NCBI GenBank assembly: GCA_034521445.1
Contig: JAXHMM010000017.1
Location: 186,001 to 250,000 of the forward strand
DNA: 64,000 nt
Source: Balneolaceae bacterium
Lineage (GTDB): Bacteria; Bacteroidota; Rhodothermia; Balneolales; Balneolaceae
Direction: 5' to 3'
Shown here: one piece after another, positions 27,453 through 35,907 of the stretch
How the letters are laid out: every line of letters starts with the position of its first letter
Numbering within the stretch: position 1 is the first letter of the stretch
Notes under the pieces: model-generated
What the model was told of the DNA's origin: nothing
Seen by the model: only the letters and a program-made list of their open reading frames with translations
Databases searched by the model: none
Program-made: the position numbers and the translations under genes

Positions 27453-27464
27453 TTTAATATTAAA
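27453..27464. promoter_or_regulatory. AT-rich 12-bp palindrome upstream of the cytochrome-like gene
   Basis: TTTAATATTAAA is a perfect palindrome inside an AT-rich island (27437-27485) that stands out from the surrounding GC-rich DNA. It lies 32 bp before the ATG at 27496. The island probably holds the promoter of the three-gene unit. I see no clear TAnnTTTG here. Confidence 0.3.
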
Positions 27465-27495
27465 TAATCCGAACATTAAACTTGATCACGAAGCT

Positions 27496-27957
27496 ATGAA
27501 AGCAACGATACGCATGCGATTCCTGCGCCTGACCGGTGCAGCCGTACTCTGCCTGGCCGTTCTGGCGGCCTGCGGGGACAACTCCACCTCGGCTATGGAC
27601 GATGACGACGGAGGAGGTGGCGGTACGCCCCCTCCAACGGAACGCGAACCTACCTGGACCAACGTAAGTCAGATCCTCAGCACCAGCTGCGGCGGATCCA
27701 GCTGTCACCTGAGCGAACCCTTCGAAAGCGGCGTGAATCTCACCAGCTACAGCAATGTGATGAATTCCGTGGGTGAACAGTACGGCAAGGAAATAGTAGA
27801 GCCCGGCGACGGCTCGCAGGAAGCCTCCCCCATCGTCGACAAGATCAACGCCAACCCCGAATTCGGTGATCGAATGCCGCTGGAGGGTGGGACCCTTTCA
27901 CAGGATGACATCGACCTGATCGTCGAATGGATTGACGAAGGCGCCCAAGACAACTAG
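27496..27957 (+). CDS. Lipoprotein with cytochrome c-like CX4CH motif
   Basis: The 153-aa protein has a lipobox (LAVLAACGD), then a low-complexity linker of Asp, Gly and Pro. The domain that follows begins WTNVSQILSTSCGGSSCHL and ends LSQDDIDLIVEWIDEGAQ. Its layout matches planctomycete-type cytochrome c domains (ILxxxCxxCH ... L...WI..GA). The haem motif is C-x4-CH instead of the usual C-x2-CH. Met in RMPLEGG is a candidate distal ligand. It is followed at once by YceI and DUF5777 genes, a set that often travels together in Bacteroidota relatives. Haem attachment is not proven. Confidence 0.72.
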   Translation: MKATIRMRFLRLTGAAVLCLAVLAACGDNSTSAMDDDDGGGGGTPPPTEREPTWTNVSQILSTSCGGSSCHLSEPFESGVNLTSYSNVMNSVGEQYGKEIVEPGDGSQEASPIVDKINANPEFGDRMPLEGGTLSQDDIDLIVEWIDEGAQDN

Positions 27958-27961
27958 TGTC

Positions 27962-28531
27962 ATGTCAAATATCTCCGCTATCCTGACAAGGGGGGCCGCC
28001 GCCGGACTGCTCCTGACGCTGATATGCGCCTCGACGGCCGGCGCCCAGGCTTTCCGTACCGAATCGGGACACGTGGCTTTCCACTCCTCGGTGCCGCTGC
28101 ACGCCTTTACAGGCACCTCCGAGACGTTGAACGGCCGCATCAGCCTGGCCGACTCCACGGTGGACTTCTACGTGGACCTGATTACCCTCGAAACGGGTAT
28201 TGCCAAAAGGGACAAGGACATGCGCCAGACGCTTGAAACCGAGGAACATCCCTTTGCGGAGTTCTACGGCAAGCTCACTACCCCCGTCAACCTGCAGGCC
28301 GAAGGCGCGCAGCAGGTGTCCGCGGAAGGCACCTTCACCATTCATGGCATCTCTCGGGAGATTACTGTGGAGGGCACGCTGAACCGCACCCCCGAGGGCC
28401 TGGCGGTGGAGGCCTCGTGGACCCTCAATATGACCGACTATGATATCAAGCCGCCCGGCATTCTCTTCTACCGCGTAAGCGAGGAGATCGAGATCGAGCT
28501 GCAAGCCACCCTTCAACCTGAAAACAACTGA
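27962..28531 (+). CDS. YceI-family periplasmic lipocalin-like protein
   Basis: This is a 189-aa secreted protein starting at ATG 27962, 4 bp after the cytochrome-like gene. The signal peptide ends near AGAQ. The YceI fold is seen in AFRTESGHVAFHSSVPLHAFTGTSETLNGRI, ETGIAKRDKDMRQTLETEEHPFAEF and GTFTIHGISREITVEGTL. YceI proteins bind isoprenoid chains in a lipocalin-like barrel. Next to a c-type cytochrome-like lipoprotein it may carry a quinone or polyprenoid, which is an inference. Confidence 0.88.
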   Translation: MSNISAILTRGAAAGLLLTLICASTAGAQAFRTESGHVAFHSSVPLHAFTGTSETLNGRISLADSTVDFYVDLITLETGIAKRDKDMRQTLETEEHPFAEFYGKLTTPVNLQAEGAQQVSAEGTFTIHGISREITVEGTLNRTPEGLAVEASWTLNMTDYDIKPPGILFYRVSEEIEIELQATLQPENN

Positions 28532-28534
28532 ACC

Positions 28535-29374
28535 ATGCGCATCCAAACCCTGCTTCTTACCACGATCCTTACCCTGCTCTTCCTGCCGGCCCACGCCCAG
28601 ATGGAAAGGGAGCGGGCGGACATCCGTCCGCCGGTAGAGGAGATCTTCTGGACGCACGGGCTGGTGGCTACCGGAACCGTGCAGCAGGTGCCCGCCGGCA
28701 ACATGAACGTGACCATTATGCACTCCTTCGGGGTGCTAAGCAACCGCACGCTGCAGAACTTCTTCGGACTGGATTCCCCGCCCAACGTGCGACTGGGACT
28801 CGATTTCGGGCTTACCGACCAGTGGTCGCTGGGCATCGGACGGACCACGTTCGAGAAGGTAGTGGATCTGCGCACCCAGCTGGTCCTCCTGCGGCAGGGT
28901 TCCGACGGCGCCCCGCCGCTCAGCCTGAGCCTGAAGGGCGACCTGGGCGTGACCACCGTGGAGAACCGTCGTCCGCTGTCGGACGACCTGAGCGGAACAG
29001 CCGCGTTGATGGCCGCACGAAGCTTCGGGGATGCCTTCAGCCTGCAGATCTCCCCGATGGTAAGCTGGTTCGCCTCTCCCCTGCCCGGAAATGACGGCAC
29101 GCTGGCCGGACTCGGCGTGGGAGCGGAATACCGGCTCAGCGATCGCTACGCCTTCTTCGCCGAATGGCTTCCGGTGGTCGGCGACCGATTCGAGGGGGCG
29201 CACAACGCCTTTTCGGTGGGACTGGATATTGAGACCGGGGGACACGTTTTCCAGCTCTTTTTCAGCAATACCCAATGGCATACCGAACAGTACGCCATCT
29301 CGCACACCAACACCGATTTCTGGGCGGGCGATTTCCGCTTCGGGTTCAACGTAAACCGCATCTTCCAGTTATAG
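28535..29374 (+). CDS. DUF5777-family outer-membrane beta-barrel protein
   Basis: The 279-aa protein has a signal peptide (PAHAQ near residue 22). It then has the DUF5777 pattern: FWTHGLVATGTVQQVPAGNMNVTIMHSFG, VRLGLDFGLTDQWSLGIGR, and a C-terminal strand ending WAGDFRFGFNVNRIFQL. The alternating strands indicate a membrane barrel. It is the third gene of the cytochrome/YceI/DUF5777 unit, 3 bp after YceI. The trio is conserved in context but its function is not established. Confidence 0.82.
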   Translation: MRIQTLLLTTILTLLFLPAHAQMERERADIRPPVEEIFWTHGLVATGTVQQVPAGNMNVTIMHSFGVLSNRTLQNFFGLDSPPNVRLGLDFGLTDQWSLGIGRTTFEKVVDLRTQLVLLRQGSDGAPPLSLSLKGDLGVTTVENRRPLSDDLSGTAALMAARSFGDAFSLQISPMVSWFASPLPGNDGTLAGLGVGAEYRLSDRYAFFAEWLPVVGDRFEGAHNAFSVGLDIETGGHVFQLFFSNTQWHTEQYAISHTNTDFWAGDFRFGFNVNRIFQL

Positions 29375-29418
29375 GGCCGTACCGGGCGAATCCGGTTCCG
29401 CGCCCCAGGAAGAGGAGG

Positions 29419-29760
29419 CTAGATCATGCCGGTCACGTCGCGGGCCACATCGCGGTTGTATTCGAAGGCCAGGTTGCGGTAGTTGATCAGGTCGACGATG
29501 GTGCCAATCAGGCAGAGCCCGCCGGTGAGCAGATAGAGAATGCCCATGCCCACGTGGCCGATGATAAAGCGGTGGACGCCGGCCACCCCGAAAAAGCCGA
29601 TGATGGCGGTAAGCAGCACGATCTGGGGATCCTTGCGCCGCGCCCGGTAGACGCTGCTGAAGCGCCGGGCCTGTTCTTCGTCCATATTTTCCATCATTTT
29701 GCCTATGTAGGCTGCCTCGTCGCCTTCCAGCTCGGGCAGATAGTCTATCATTCGCGCCAT
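29419..29760 (-). CDS. TM2-domain membrane protein
   Basis: The 113-aa protein has a charged N-terminal helix (residues 1-45) and a TM2 domain: two membrane helices joined by the signature GVAGVHRFIIGHVGMGILYLLTGGLCLIGTIVDLI. It overlaps the DUF2752 gene by 13 bp, so both are probably co-expressed. Such pairs of small membrane proteins are common in Bacteroidota. No function is known. Confidence 0.85.
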   Translation of the reverse strand: MARMIDYLPELEGDEAAYIGKMMENMDEEQARRFSSVYRARRKDPQIVLLTAIIGFFGVAGVHRFIIGHVGMGILYLLTGGLCLIGTIVDLINYRNLAFEYNRDVARDVTGMI

Positions 29761-30104
29761 AACAAGTCTCCGTTGTTGGGTTTATGCTGAATATTCAGGT
29801 GTACCAGGTAAGATATCCTTCCCCCCATGATACTTACAGCGGGAATGCCCATGAAGTGCATCTGCAGAGAAGCCGCAAGGTCGCCCCGCATGAGCAGGGC
29901 TACCGACCGTCCCAGGCCCTCGCCCGGGCACCAGCTCATCCCCGCCCACTCCAGCAGGCAGAATCCCCCCTCCCTCGCAGTGTAGGGGTCGATGGCGGCC
30001 ATGAGCAGCAGGCCGGCCGCCAGGGCGCACCATTCAAAATGCCGCCGGAAGAACGATTTCCAGGGACTCTCGGGGTGCGATATGCGGGGTGCGGCGTCCA
30101 TCAT
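29748..30104 (-). CDS. DUF2752-family small membrane protein
   Basis: The 118-aa protein has one N-terminal helix (residues about 24-42). It then has the DUF2752 pattern, with a Cys-containing turn (GMSWCPGEGLGRSVALLMRGDLAASLQMHFMGIPAV), where the family usually shows CPGCG-like residues before the second helix. It precedes and overlaps the TM2 gene. The first codon may be either Met of MMDAAP. Role unknown. Confidence 0.75.
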   Translation of the reverse strand: MMDAAPRISHPESPWKSFFRRHFEWCALAAGLLLMAAIDPYTAREGGFCLLEWAGMSWCPGEGLGRSVALLMRGDLAASLQMHFMGIPAVSIMGGRISYLVHLNIQHKPNNGDLLWRE

Positions 30105-30280
30105 GTGTACGGTTCTACGAAAACGAGAGGAATACGATACATAATAATTGGATGTAATTCCAAAAGGGGGCTTCGTGCATGTTAAAAGATGTAGCCGCCG
30201 GAATGGGACTTGGCGCGCTCAGGTTGCAATAACGTGCCGGATACGTCTCGCACGGCCAATCGAAAGACAAATCGAAGAAA

Positions 30281-32317
30281 ATGAATAAGACCTGCCTGCT
30301 TGCCGCACTGCTCATGCTGCCCGGCCTGCTCTCCGCCCAGGACAGCACCGCCGCCGTCGGCGACACCCTCGCGACCCACCTGAAAGCCATCGAGGTCGTG
30401 GGCGTGCGTTCGGTGATCAGCTCTGCCGACGCCCCCCTTGCCCTGGCCATCGCAAACCGTGACAGGGCTTCCCTGAACCACGGTTCCAGCCTCTCTCTTT
30501 CGGGCATCGGGCAGCAGCTGCCCGGTCTCTGGGTGAACAACCGCCGCAACTACGCCCTGGGCGAACGCATGACCATACGCGGACTCGGATGGAGGGCCGC
30601 CTTCGGGGTGCGAGGCATACAGGTCATCCTTGACGGAGTGCCCCTCACCGTGGCCGACGGACAGTCGATGATCAACATCGTGGACCCCGCCTTCGTGAGG
30701 CGCGCCGAACTCATTCGCGGGCCCGCCTCCTCCTTCTGGGGCAATGCCAGCGGCGGGGTGCTCTACCTCTCAACCGATCCCGGCTATTCGGCCGGCGACG
30801 GGCTGCATCTGCGCGCGCTCGGCGGCTCCTACGGCATGGCCCGCACCGAAGCGCAGTACCGTCAGGCGGGCGAGCGGCACGCATTCAGCGCATACGGCTC
30901 CTTCCTGGACGATCCCGGCTTCCGCAACTACTCCTCGGCACGCCTCTGGCGCGGGGGACTTACCGGACGTGTGGAGATTTCCGGCGGGGGCACACTGGAG
31001 TATTCCGGCGCCATGGTGCACATGCCCTTCGCCGAACATCCCAGCGGACTTTCCAGGCAGCAGGCGAAGGAGGAGCCCCGCACAGCGGTCCCCTCCTTCG
31101 TGGAGGCAGGGGCCGGCAAGAGCATGACCCAGGGACAGGCCGGCCTGCGCTACCTGGCCGACACCGGGCTGGGCGATCTAACCCTGTCGGCCTACGGCAT
31201 CCGCCGCGACCTGCGCAATCCCCTCCCCTTCGCCATTATTACCGTGGACCGCCTGTCCGGGGGACTTCGTGCCGGCCTGGAGCGTGAATACGACGAGATT
31301 ACCTGGAAAGCAGGGGCCGAGGTCAAGCTCCAGCGTGACGACCGCGTGGAATTCGGAAACGATAGCGGAAGCCGCGGAGGCGTACAGATCGACCAGCTGG
31401 AAACCGTCTGGAACCAGGCCCTGTTCGCCTCCGCAGCCTGGGGGCCCGGCGACCTGGCCCTGCTGGGCAGCCTCCGCCTGGACCGCCTCGCCTTCGCCAG
31501 CGATGCCCGCGCCTCGGGGGCCGAGGGCGAGCGCAGCTTTCAGGCCCTCAGTCCAGGCGTGGGCGTGCGCTGGGATCTCGGCGCGGCCAGCCTCTTCGCC
31601 AATCTCGGCACCAGCTTCGAGGCGCCCACCACCACCGAGCTGGTAAACCGTCCCGGCGGCGGGGAGGGCTTTAATCCCGATATCCGTCCCGAACATACCA
31701 CATCGGTGGACCTCGGTATGCGGGGCGAGCTGGTGAACAGCCCGCTCTCATGGGAGCTGACCCTCTACCAGATGTGGATTCGCGACCTGCTCTTTCCCTA
31801 CCAGCTGGCCGCCGACGGACCGGTTTTCTACCGCAACCAGGGCGAAACCCGTCACCGGGGCGTGGAGGCCCGCGTGGAGGCCCGGATCCTCCCCTCCCTC
31901 ACCCTATCGTCCACCTGGAACCTGACCGACGCCGCCTTCGTCGAGGCCGCCACCCTGGATGGTTTCTCTCTGGCCGGAAAATCGGTGCCTGGCGTGGCCC
32001 GGCACCGCCTCAACACCACCCTGCGCTGGCAGGCATCGGGATGGCGCGCCTCCCTCTCACACGAAATGGTGAGCCGGCACCCGGTGGATAATCTCAACAC
32101 CGCCTGGAACGACCGCTACCAGGTTCTGGACGCCCGGCTTAGTTACCGCAGCAATCCGGGCGCCGGGAGCGGCCTCACCCTGCATCCCTTCCTGGAGGTA
32201 AACAACGTGCTGGACCACCGCTACAACGGCTCGGTGGTGGTGAATGCCTTTGGGGGGCGCTACTACGAGCCTGCGGCCGGGCGCAACTGGACCTTCGGGC
32301 TCTCCCTCGATTTCTAA
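30281..32317 (+). CDS. TonB-dependent outer-membrane receptor
   Basis: The 678-aa protein has a signal peptide (LLSAQ near residue 20). A plug domain follows at about 40-165 (LKAIEVVGVR TonB-box-like start, MTIRGLGWRAAFGVRGIQVILDGVPLTVADGQS, IELIRGPASSFWGNASGGVL-type end). A 22-strand barrel then ends in Phe (NWTFGLSLDF). There is no N-terminal carboxypeptidase-like (CarboxypepD) domain and no SusD gene, so it resembles siderophore/cobalamin-type rather than glycan receptors. I found no cobalamin riboswitch in the 176-bp leader. The substrate is unknown. Confidence 0.92.
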   Translation: MNKTCLLAALLMLPGLLSAQDSTAAVGDTLATHLKAIEVVGVRSVISSADAPLALAIANRDRASLNHGSSLSLSGIGQQLPGLWVNNRRNYALGERMTIRGLGWRAAFGVRGIQVILDGVPLTVADGQSMINIVDPAFVRRAELIRGPASSFWGNASGGVLYLSTDPGYSAGDGLHLRALGGSYGMARTEAQYRQAGERHAFSAYGSFLDDPGFRNYSSARLWRGGLTGRVEISGGGTLEYSGAMVHMPFAEHPSGLSRQQAKEEPRTAVPSFVEAGAGKSMTQGQAGLRYLADTGLGDLTLSAYGIRRDLRNPLPFAIITVDRLSGGLRAGLEREYDEITWKAGAEVKLQRDDRVEFGNDSGSRGGVQIDQLETVWNQALFASAAWGPGDLALLGSLRLDRLAFASDARASGAEGERSFQALSPGVGVRWDLGAASLFANLGTSFEAPTTTELVNRPGGGEGFNPDIRPEHTTSVDLGMRGELVNSPLSWELTLYQMWIRDLLFPYQLAADGPVFYRNQGETRHRGVEARVEARILPSLTLSSTWNLTDAAFVEAATLDGFSLAGKSVPGVARHRLNTTLRWQASGWRASLSHEMVSRHPVDNLNTAWNDRYQVLDARLSYRSNPGAGSGLTLHPFLEVNNVLDHRYNGSVVVNAFGGRYYEPAAGRNWTFGLSLDF

Positions 32318-32375
32318 ATTGCAAACCGTCAATCCCTGCTCACCGACCAGGGGAGCCAGGGGCGTGCGGGTCGGT

Positions 32376-33752
32376 TCAATTTCCTCCCATGCGCTCAGCG
32401 GTGATTTCCTGGCCGTTTTGATATAAAGTCAAGGAGTCGGCCGGCTCGGATTTAGCGCCATAAAATTCGATTTCCGCGGGTACGACCCGGTAGAAGAAGC
32501 GGGTCTCGGAGTCGGCAAAGACCCGGTGCTCGGGCTGCCCCGGCAGCTGTACCCTGAGCCCTTCTTCATGAAGCCTGACCTTAAAGATCAGTCCCTGGGG
32601 TGTACGGTAGGTACCGGCATAAGACCTGAGACGTTCGCGAGGGACTTCCTCTGTGCGGCGGACTTGCCGCAGCTCATTACGCCGGTCCAGCAAATGGAGC
32701 CCCAGATCATTAATGTCGCCCGTCCCGTTACTCAGAATCACGGCCCCGGTCCCGTCTTCCTGGTTGAAACCCGCAAAAGCACGGAATCCTCCCGTACCGC
32801 CGCCATGCCAGAAAATGGTATCGGCTTCGGTCGAGATAAACCAGGCCAGGCCCATCTCCTGATGGTGAGACCGGTCGGGTGAGAAATAACTTCGGCGGGT
32901 CATCTCGGCAGCTTCTTCCAGGGACCCGGGCCCCGACCCTGAAACCGCTGAAAGGTATGCGGCCATGTCCTTAGTGGATGACCTAAGTCCCCCGGCTCCT
33001 GCCAAAACCCCCAAATTCCACGCCTTTACAAGGCGCCCGTAGCTGGTAGGACGAGCCTGGAGAGTAGTGTCAGATGGAGACAGGGAAATTCCGGTCTGCT
33101 GCATGCCGATTTGCCGGCTGATCATATCGCGAGCAAGCTCTTCATAACTTCTCCCGGCATGGCGCTCCAGAATATGTCCGAGCAGTCCCATTCCCAGGTT
33201 GGAGTAGGCATAGGCGTTTCCAGGCGAATGCTGAAGTGTCGCTCCTTCAAGATAGCGATAGAGCTTGCTCACAGTATAATCTGCATAAGGATCGGCAGGA
33301 TCGCGCGGTGAGAGATTGGAAGGCAGCCTGGACAGCCCAGAGGTATGGGTGGCCAGATGCTCCAGCCTAATCGGCTGGTCCTGAGTGCCGGGCAGGTCCA
33401 GGCTGTCCGGAAGAAACGCTGAAATGGGATCATGCAGGTTCAGTTCTCCCTGGCGGTCCATCTGTGCAAGCAGCAAGGCTGTGAAGGTTTTGGTGACGGA
33501 CCCAATTTCGTACACGGTGCGCTCGTCAACAGGTTGTTGCTTGGATGGTCCGCGGTGTCCCATGGAATAAAATGTGACCTCTCCCGAACGGTCGAGGTAG
33601 GCCATGCTGATGCCAGTGAAATACCCCTCCTGCAGGCGAAGTTCGAGGGTGTCTTCCAGTCCGCTGAAAGGAGCCGGTTGCGAGGCGGCTACCACAGGCA
33701 GCAGCAATATCATTATGATGATAGGACATCTGATCAGGCGAGTGAAATTCAT
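32376..33752 (-). CDS. Secreted serine hydrolase, class C beta-lactamase family
   Basis: The 458-aa protein has a signal peptide (PVVAASQ near residue 25). The catalytic SxxK is Ser85-Val-Thr-Lys88 (GSVTKTF). The second motif is YSN (AYSNLGMGLL) and the third is HGG (WHGGGTGGF). A C-terminal lipocalin-like extension carries LRSYAGTYRTP. The family includes esterases, D-aminopeptidases and beta-lactamases, and resistance cannot be assumed. Its base composition is visibly less GC-rich than its neighbours, with few open frames on the other strand, so recent acquisition is possible. Confidence 0.87.
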   Translation of the reverse strand: MNFTRLIRCPIIIMILLLPVVAASQPAPFSGLEDTLELRLQEGYFTGISMAYLDRSGEVTFYSMGHRGPSKQQPVDERTVYEIGSVTKTFTALLLAQMDRQGELNLHDPISAFLPDSLDLPGTQDQPIRLEHLATHTSGLSRLPSNLSPRDPADPYADYTVSKLYRYLEGATLQHSPGNAYAYSNLGMGLLGHILERHAGRSYEELARDMISRQIGMQQTGISLSPSDTTLQARPTSYGRLVKAWNLGVLAGAGGLRSSTKDMAAYLSAVSGSGPGSLEEAAEMTRRSYFSPDRSHHQEMGLAWFISTEADTIFWHGGGTGGFRAFAGFNQEDGTGAVILSNGTGDINDLGLHLLDRRNELRQVRRTEEVPRERLRSYAGTYRTPQGLIFKVRLHEEGLRVQLPGQPEHRVFADSETRFFYRVVPAEIEFYGAKSEPADSLTLYQNGQEITAERMGGN

Positions 33753-33833
33753 GGTCGACTTCTTTTTATAGCTTGATAATTTTCACTAGTATTGCCTTCG
33801 AAGTACACGAATTCGAGCTCTTATTGTTATTCT

Positions 33834-34751
33834 ATGGCCTCAGGATCCAAAAAAGTCATCTACGCCGCCCTGGTCGGCAACGGACTCATCGCCATCACCA
33901 AATTCACGGCCTCCTTCCTTACCGGGAGCTCGGCCATGCTCACCGAAGGCATCCACTCGGTCGTGGACACCGGCAACCAGGTACTCCTGCTGCTGGGACT
34001 CAAGCGGGCTAAAAAGCCGGCCGACGCCACCCACCCCTTCGGCCACGGCAAGGAGATCTACTTCTGGAGCTTTGTGGTGGCCATCACCATTTTTGCCGTG
34101 GGGGCCGGCATCTCGATCTACGAGGGGATACACAGCATCATGGATCCCCACATCATTACCAATCCCATGCCCAACTACATCGTGCTGGGACTGGCCATGG
34201 TCTTCGAGGCCTTCGCCTGGTTCTTTGCCTGGCGGGAATTCGAGAAACAGCGTCGCGGACGAGGCTACGTGGAGACCATCCGCAAGGAGAAGGATCCGGT
34301 CACCTTCGTGGTGCTTTTCGAAGACTCCGCCGCCATGCTGGGCCTGATCGTGGCTTTCCTGGGCATCGCGGCGGCGCAGTGGACCGGTAATCCCGTCTAC
34401 GACGGAGTGGCCTCGGTGTTCATCGGCGGCATCCTGGCCATCACCGCGGGCTGGCTGGCCTGGGAAACCAAGGGACTGCTTATAGGCGAGAGCGCCGACC
34501 CGCGCATCGTGGAAGGCATTCGCGGCATTGCGGGTGAACACAGGGAGGTAAAGACCGTCAACGAAACCCTCACCATGCATATGGGTCCCCAGTTCATCCT
34601 GGTTAACCTGAGCCTTGATTTCCACGGGGACCTCGGCGCGGGGGCCATAGAGCAGGCCATCGCAGCCATCACCCGTGAGATCCGTGAACGCTTCCCCCGT
34701 GTAAAGCGCGTCTTTATAGAGGCCGAAGATTACAAATCCAAACCCGACTGA
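33834..34751 (+). CDS. Cation diffusion facilitator family transporter
   Basis: This is a divalent-metal/proton antiporter of the inner membrane. It is 305 aa from ATG 33834 (MASGSKKVIYAALVGN); an in-frame upstream ATG would add 14 unlikely residues. The metal site is visible in LTEGIHSVVDTGNQ (TM2) and FEDSAAMLG (TM5). A cytosolic C-terminal domain with HGDLGAGAIEQAI follows. CDF members export Zn, Fe, Mn or Co, and the metal is not decidable here. It is followed 1 bp later by the DmpA-type peptidase. Confidence 0.9.
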   Translation: MASGSKKVIYAALVGNGLIAITKFTASFLTGSSAMLTEGIHSVVDTGNQVLLLLGLKRAKKPADATHPFGHGKEIYFWSFVVAITIFAVGAGISIYEGIHSIMDPHIITNPMPNYIVLGLAMVFEAFAWFFAWREFEKQRRGRGYVETIRKEKDPVTFVVLFEDSAAMLGLIVAFLGIAAAQWTGNPVYDGVASVFIGGILAITAGWLAWETKGLLIGESADPRIVEGIRGIAGEHREVKTVNETLTMHMGPQFILVNLSLDFHGDLGAGAIEQAIAAITREIRERFPRVKRVFIEAEDYKSKPD

Positions 34752-34752
34752 C

Positions 34753-35907
34753 ATGAAAAGCACCCTCTTCTGTCTGTTGTTGCTCCTGGCCGGTGCGGCG
34801 CTCTGCCCCGCCCAGCATAACCTCCGCTCCCACGGAGTGGCCATTGGCGTCATGGAGACCGGCCCGCGCAACGCCATTACCGACGTGCCCGGCGTACGCG
34901 TGGGTCACCGAACCCTCGTCCGCGGAGGAGACGTGCGCACCGGCGTTACCGCCATCCTTCCCCATGAGGGCAACCTCTTCCAGCAGAAAGTTCCCGCCGC
35001 CATCTATGTGGGCAACGGCTTCGGCAAACTGGCGGGTGTCACACAGGTGCGCGAGCTGGGCACCCTTGAAACACCCGTTGTGCTTACCAATACCCTGAGT
35101 GTACCCACGGCGGCTGACGCACTGCTGGATTATACGCTCGGTCTGCCGGGCAACGAAAACGTAGGCTCGGTCAACCCGGTGGTGGGCGAGACCAACGACA
35201 GCTACCTTAACGACATCCGCGGCCGCCATGTGGCGAAGGAGGATGTGCTGGAGGCCATTCGCTCGGCCTCCGGCGGGGCCGTCCCGCAGGGTAACGTGGG
35301 CGCGGGCACAGGCACCAGCGCCTTTGGATTCAAGGGCGGCATAGGCACCGCTTCGCGCAGGCTGCCCGCCGACCTGGGCGGATGGTCCGTCGGCGTGCTG
35401 GTGCAGACCAACTTCGGGGGCGTGCTCTCGGTGGACGGGGTGCCCGTGGGTGAGGAGCTGGGCGAGTACTACCTCAGCGGACGCCTGCAGGACTCCCCGG
35501 ACGGCTCGTGCATGATCGTGGTCGCCACCGACGCCCCCCTGGGCTCCCGCAACCTGGAGCGGCTGGCCAAACGCGCCATGCTGGGACTGGCGCGCAGCGG
35601 GGGCATCGCTTCCAACGGCAGCGGGGACTACGTCATCGCCTTCTCCACAGCCGAATCGGTGCGGGTCCCCTACCGCGGCGAGGGACGCACGCAGCAGGTG
35701 GAACGGGTGCGCAACAGCGCCATGTCTCCCCTCTTCATGGCCGTCAACGAGTCCACCGAAGAAGCCATTATCAACTCCCTGTTCCACGCCGAAACCATGG
35801 AAGGACGTGACGGGCATACCGTGGAGGCCCTGCCGGTGGTCCGGGTGCTGGAGATCCTTCGCCGTCACGGCCGCCAGGTAGACGACCAGCCGGGGAACCG
35901 GCCGTGA
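34753..35907 (+). CDS. Secreted P1-family (DmpA-type) aminopeptidase
   Basis: The 384-aa protein has a signal peptide (LCPAQ near residue 20). The P1/DmpA family is recognised from NAITDVPGVRVGH, NVGAGTGTSAFGFKGGIGTASR and VATDAPLGSRNLERLAKRAMLGLARSGG. These are self-processing Ntn-type enzymes cleaved at a Gly-Ser bond; the likely site is the Gly-Ser in DSPDGSCMIV. They release N-terminal D- or L-residues or beta-amino acids, but specificity cannot be read here. Its TGA overlaps the next gene's GTG by 4 bp (GTGA). Confidence 0.9.
   Translation: MKSTLFCLLLLLAGAALCPAQHNLRSHGVAIGVMETGPRNAITDVPGVRVGHRTLVRGGDVRTGVTAILPHEGNLFQQKVPAAIYVGNGFGKLAGVTQVRELGTLETPVVLTNTLSVPTAADALLDYTLGLPGNENVGSVNPVVGETNDSYLNDIRGRHVAKEDVLEAIRSASGGAVPQGNVGAGTGTSAFGFKGGIGTASRRLPADLGGWSVGVLVQTNFGGVLSVDGVPVGEELGEYYLSGRLQDSPDGSCMIVVATDAPLGSRNLERLAKRAMLGLARSGGIASNGSGDYVIAFSTAESVRVPYRGEGRTQQVERVRNSAMSPLFMAVNESTEEAIINSLFHAETMEGRDGHTVEALPVVRVLEILRRHGRQVDDQPGNRP

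Noticed and set aside
30105-30280. Cobalamin riboswitch before the TonB receptor gene
   Set aside because: The conserved B12-box-like sequence and the expected GC-rich core motifs are absent on either strand of the 176-bp region.
32376-33752. Calling the serine hydrolase a resistance beta-lactamase
   Set aside because: SxxK, YSN and HGG motifs are shared with esterases and peptidases, and the C-terminal lipocalin-like extension is typical of non-lactamase members.
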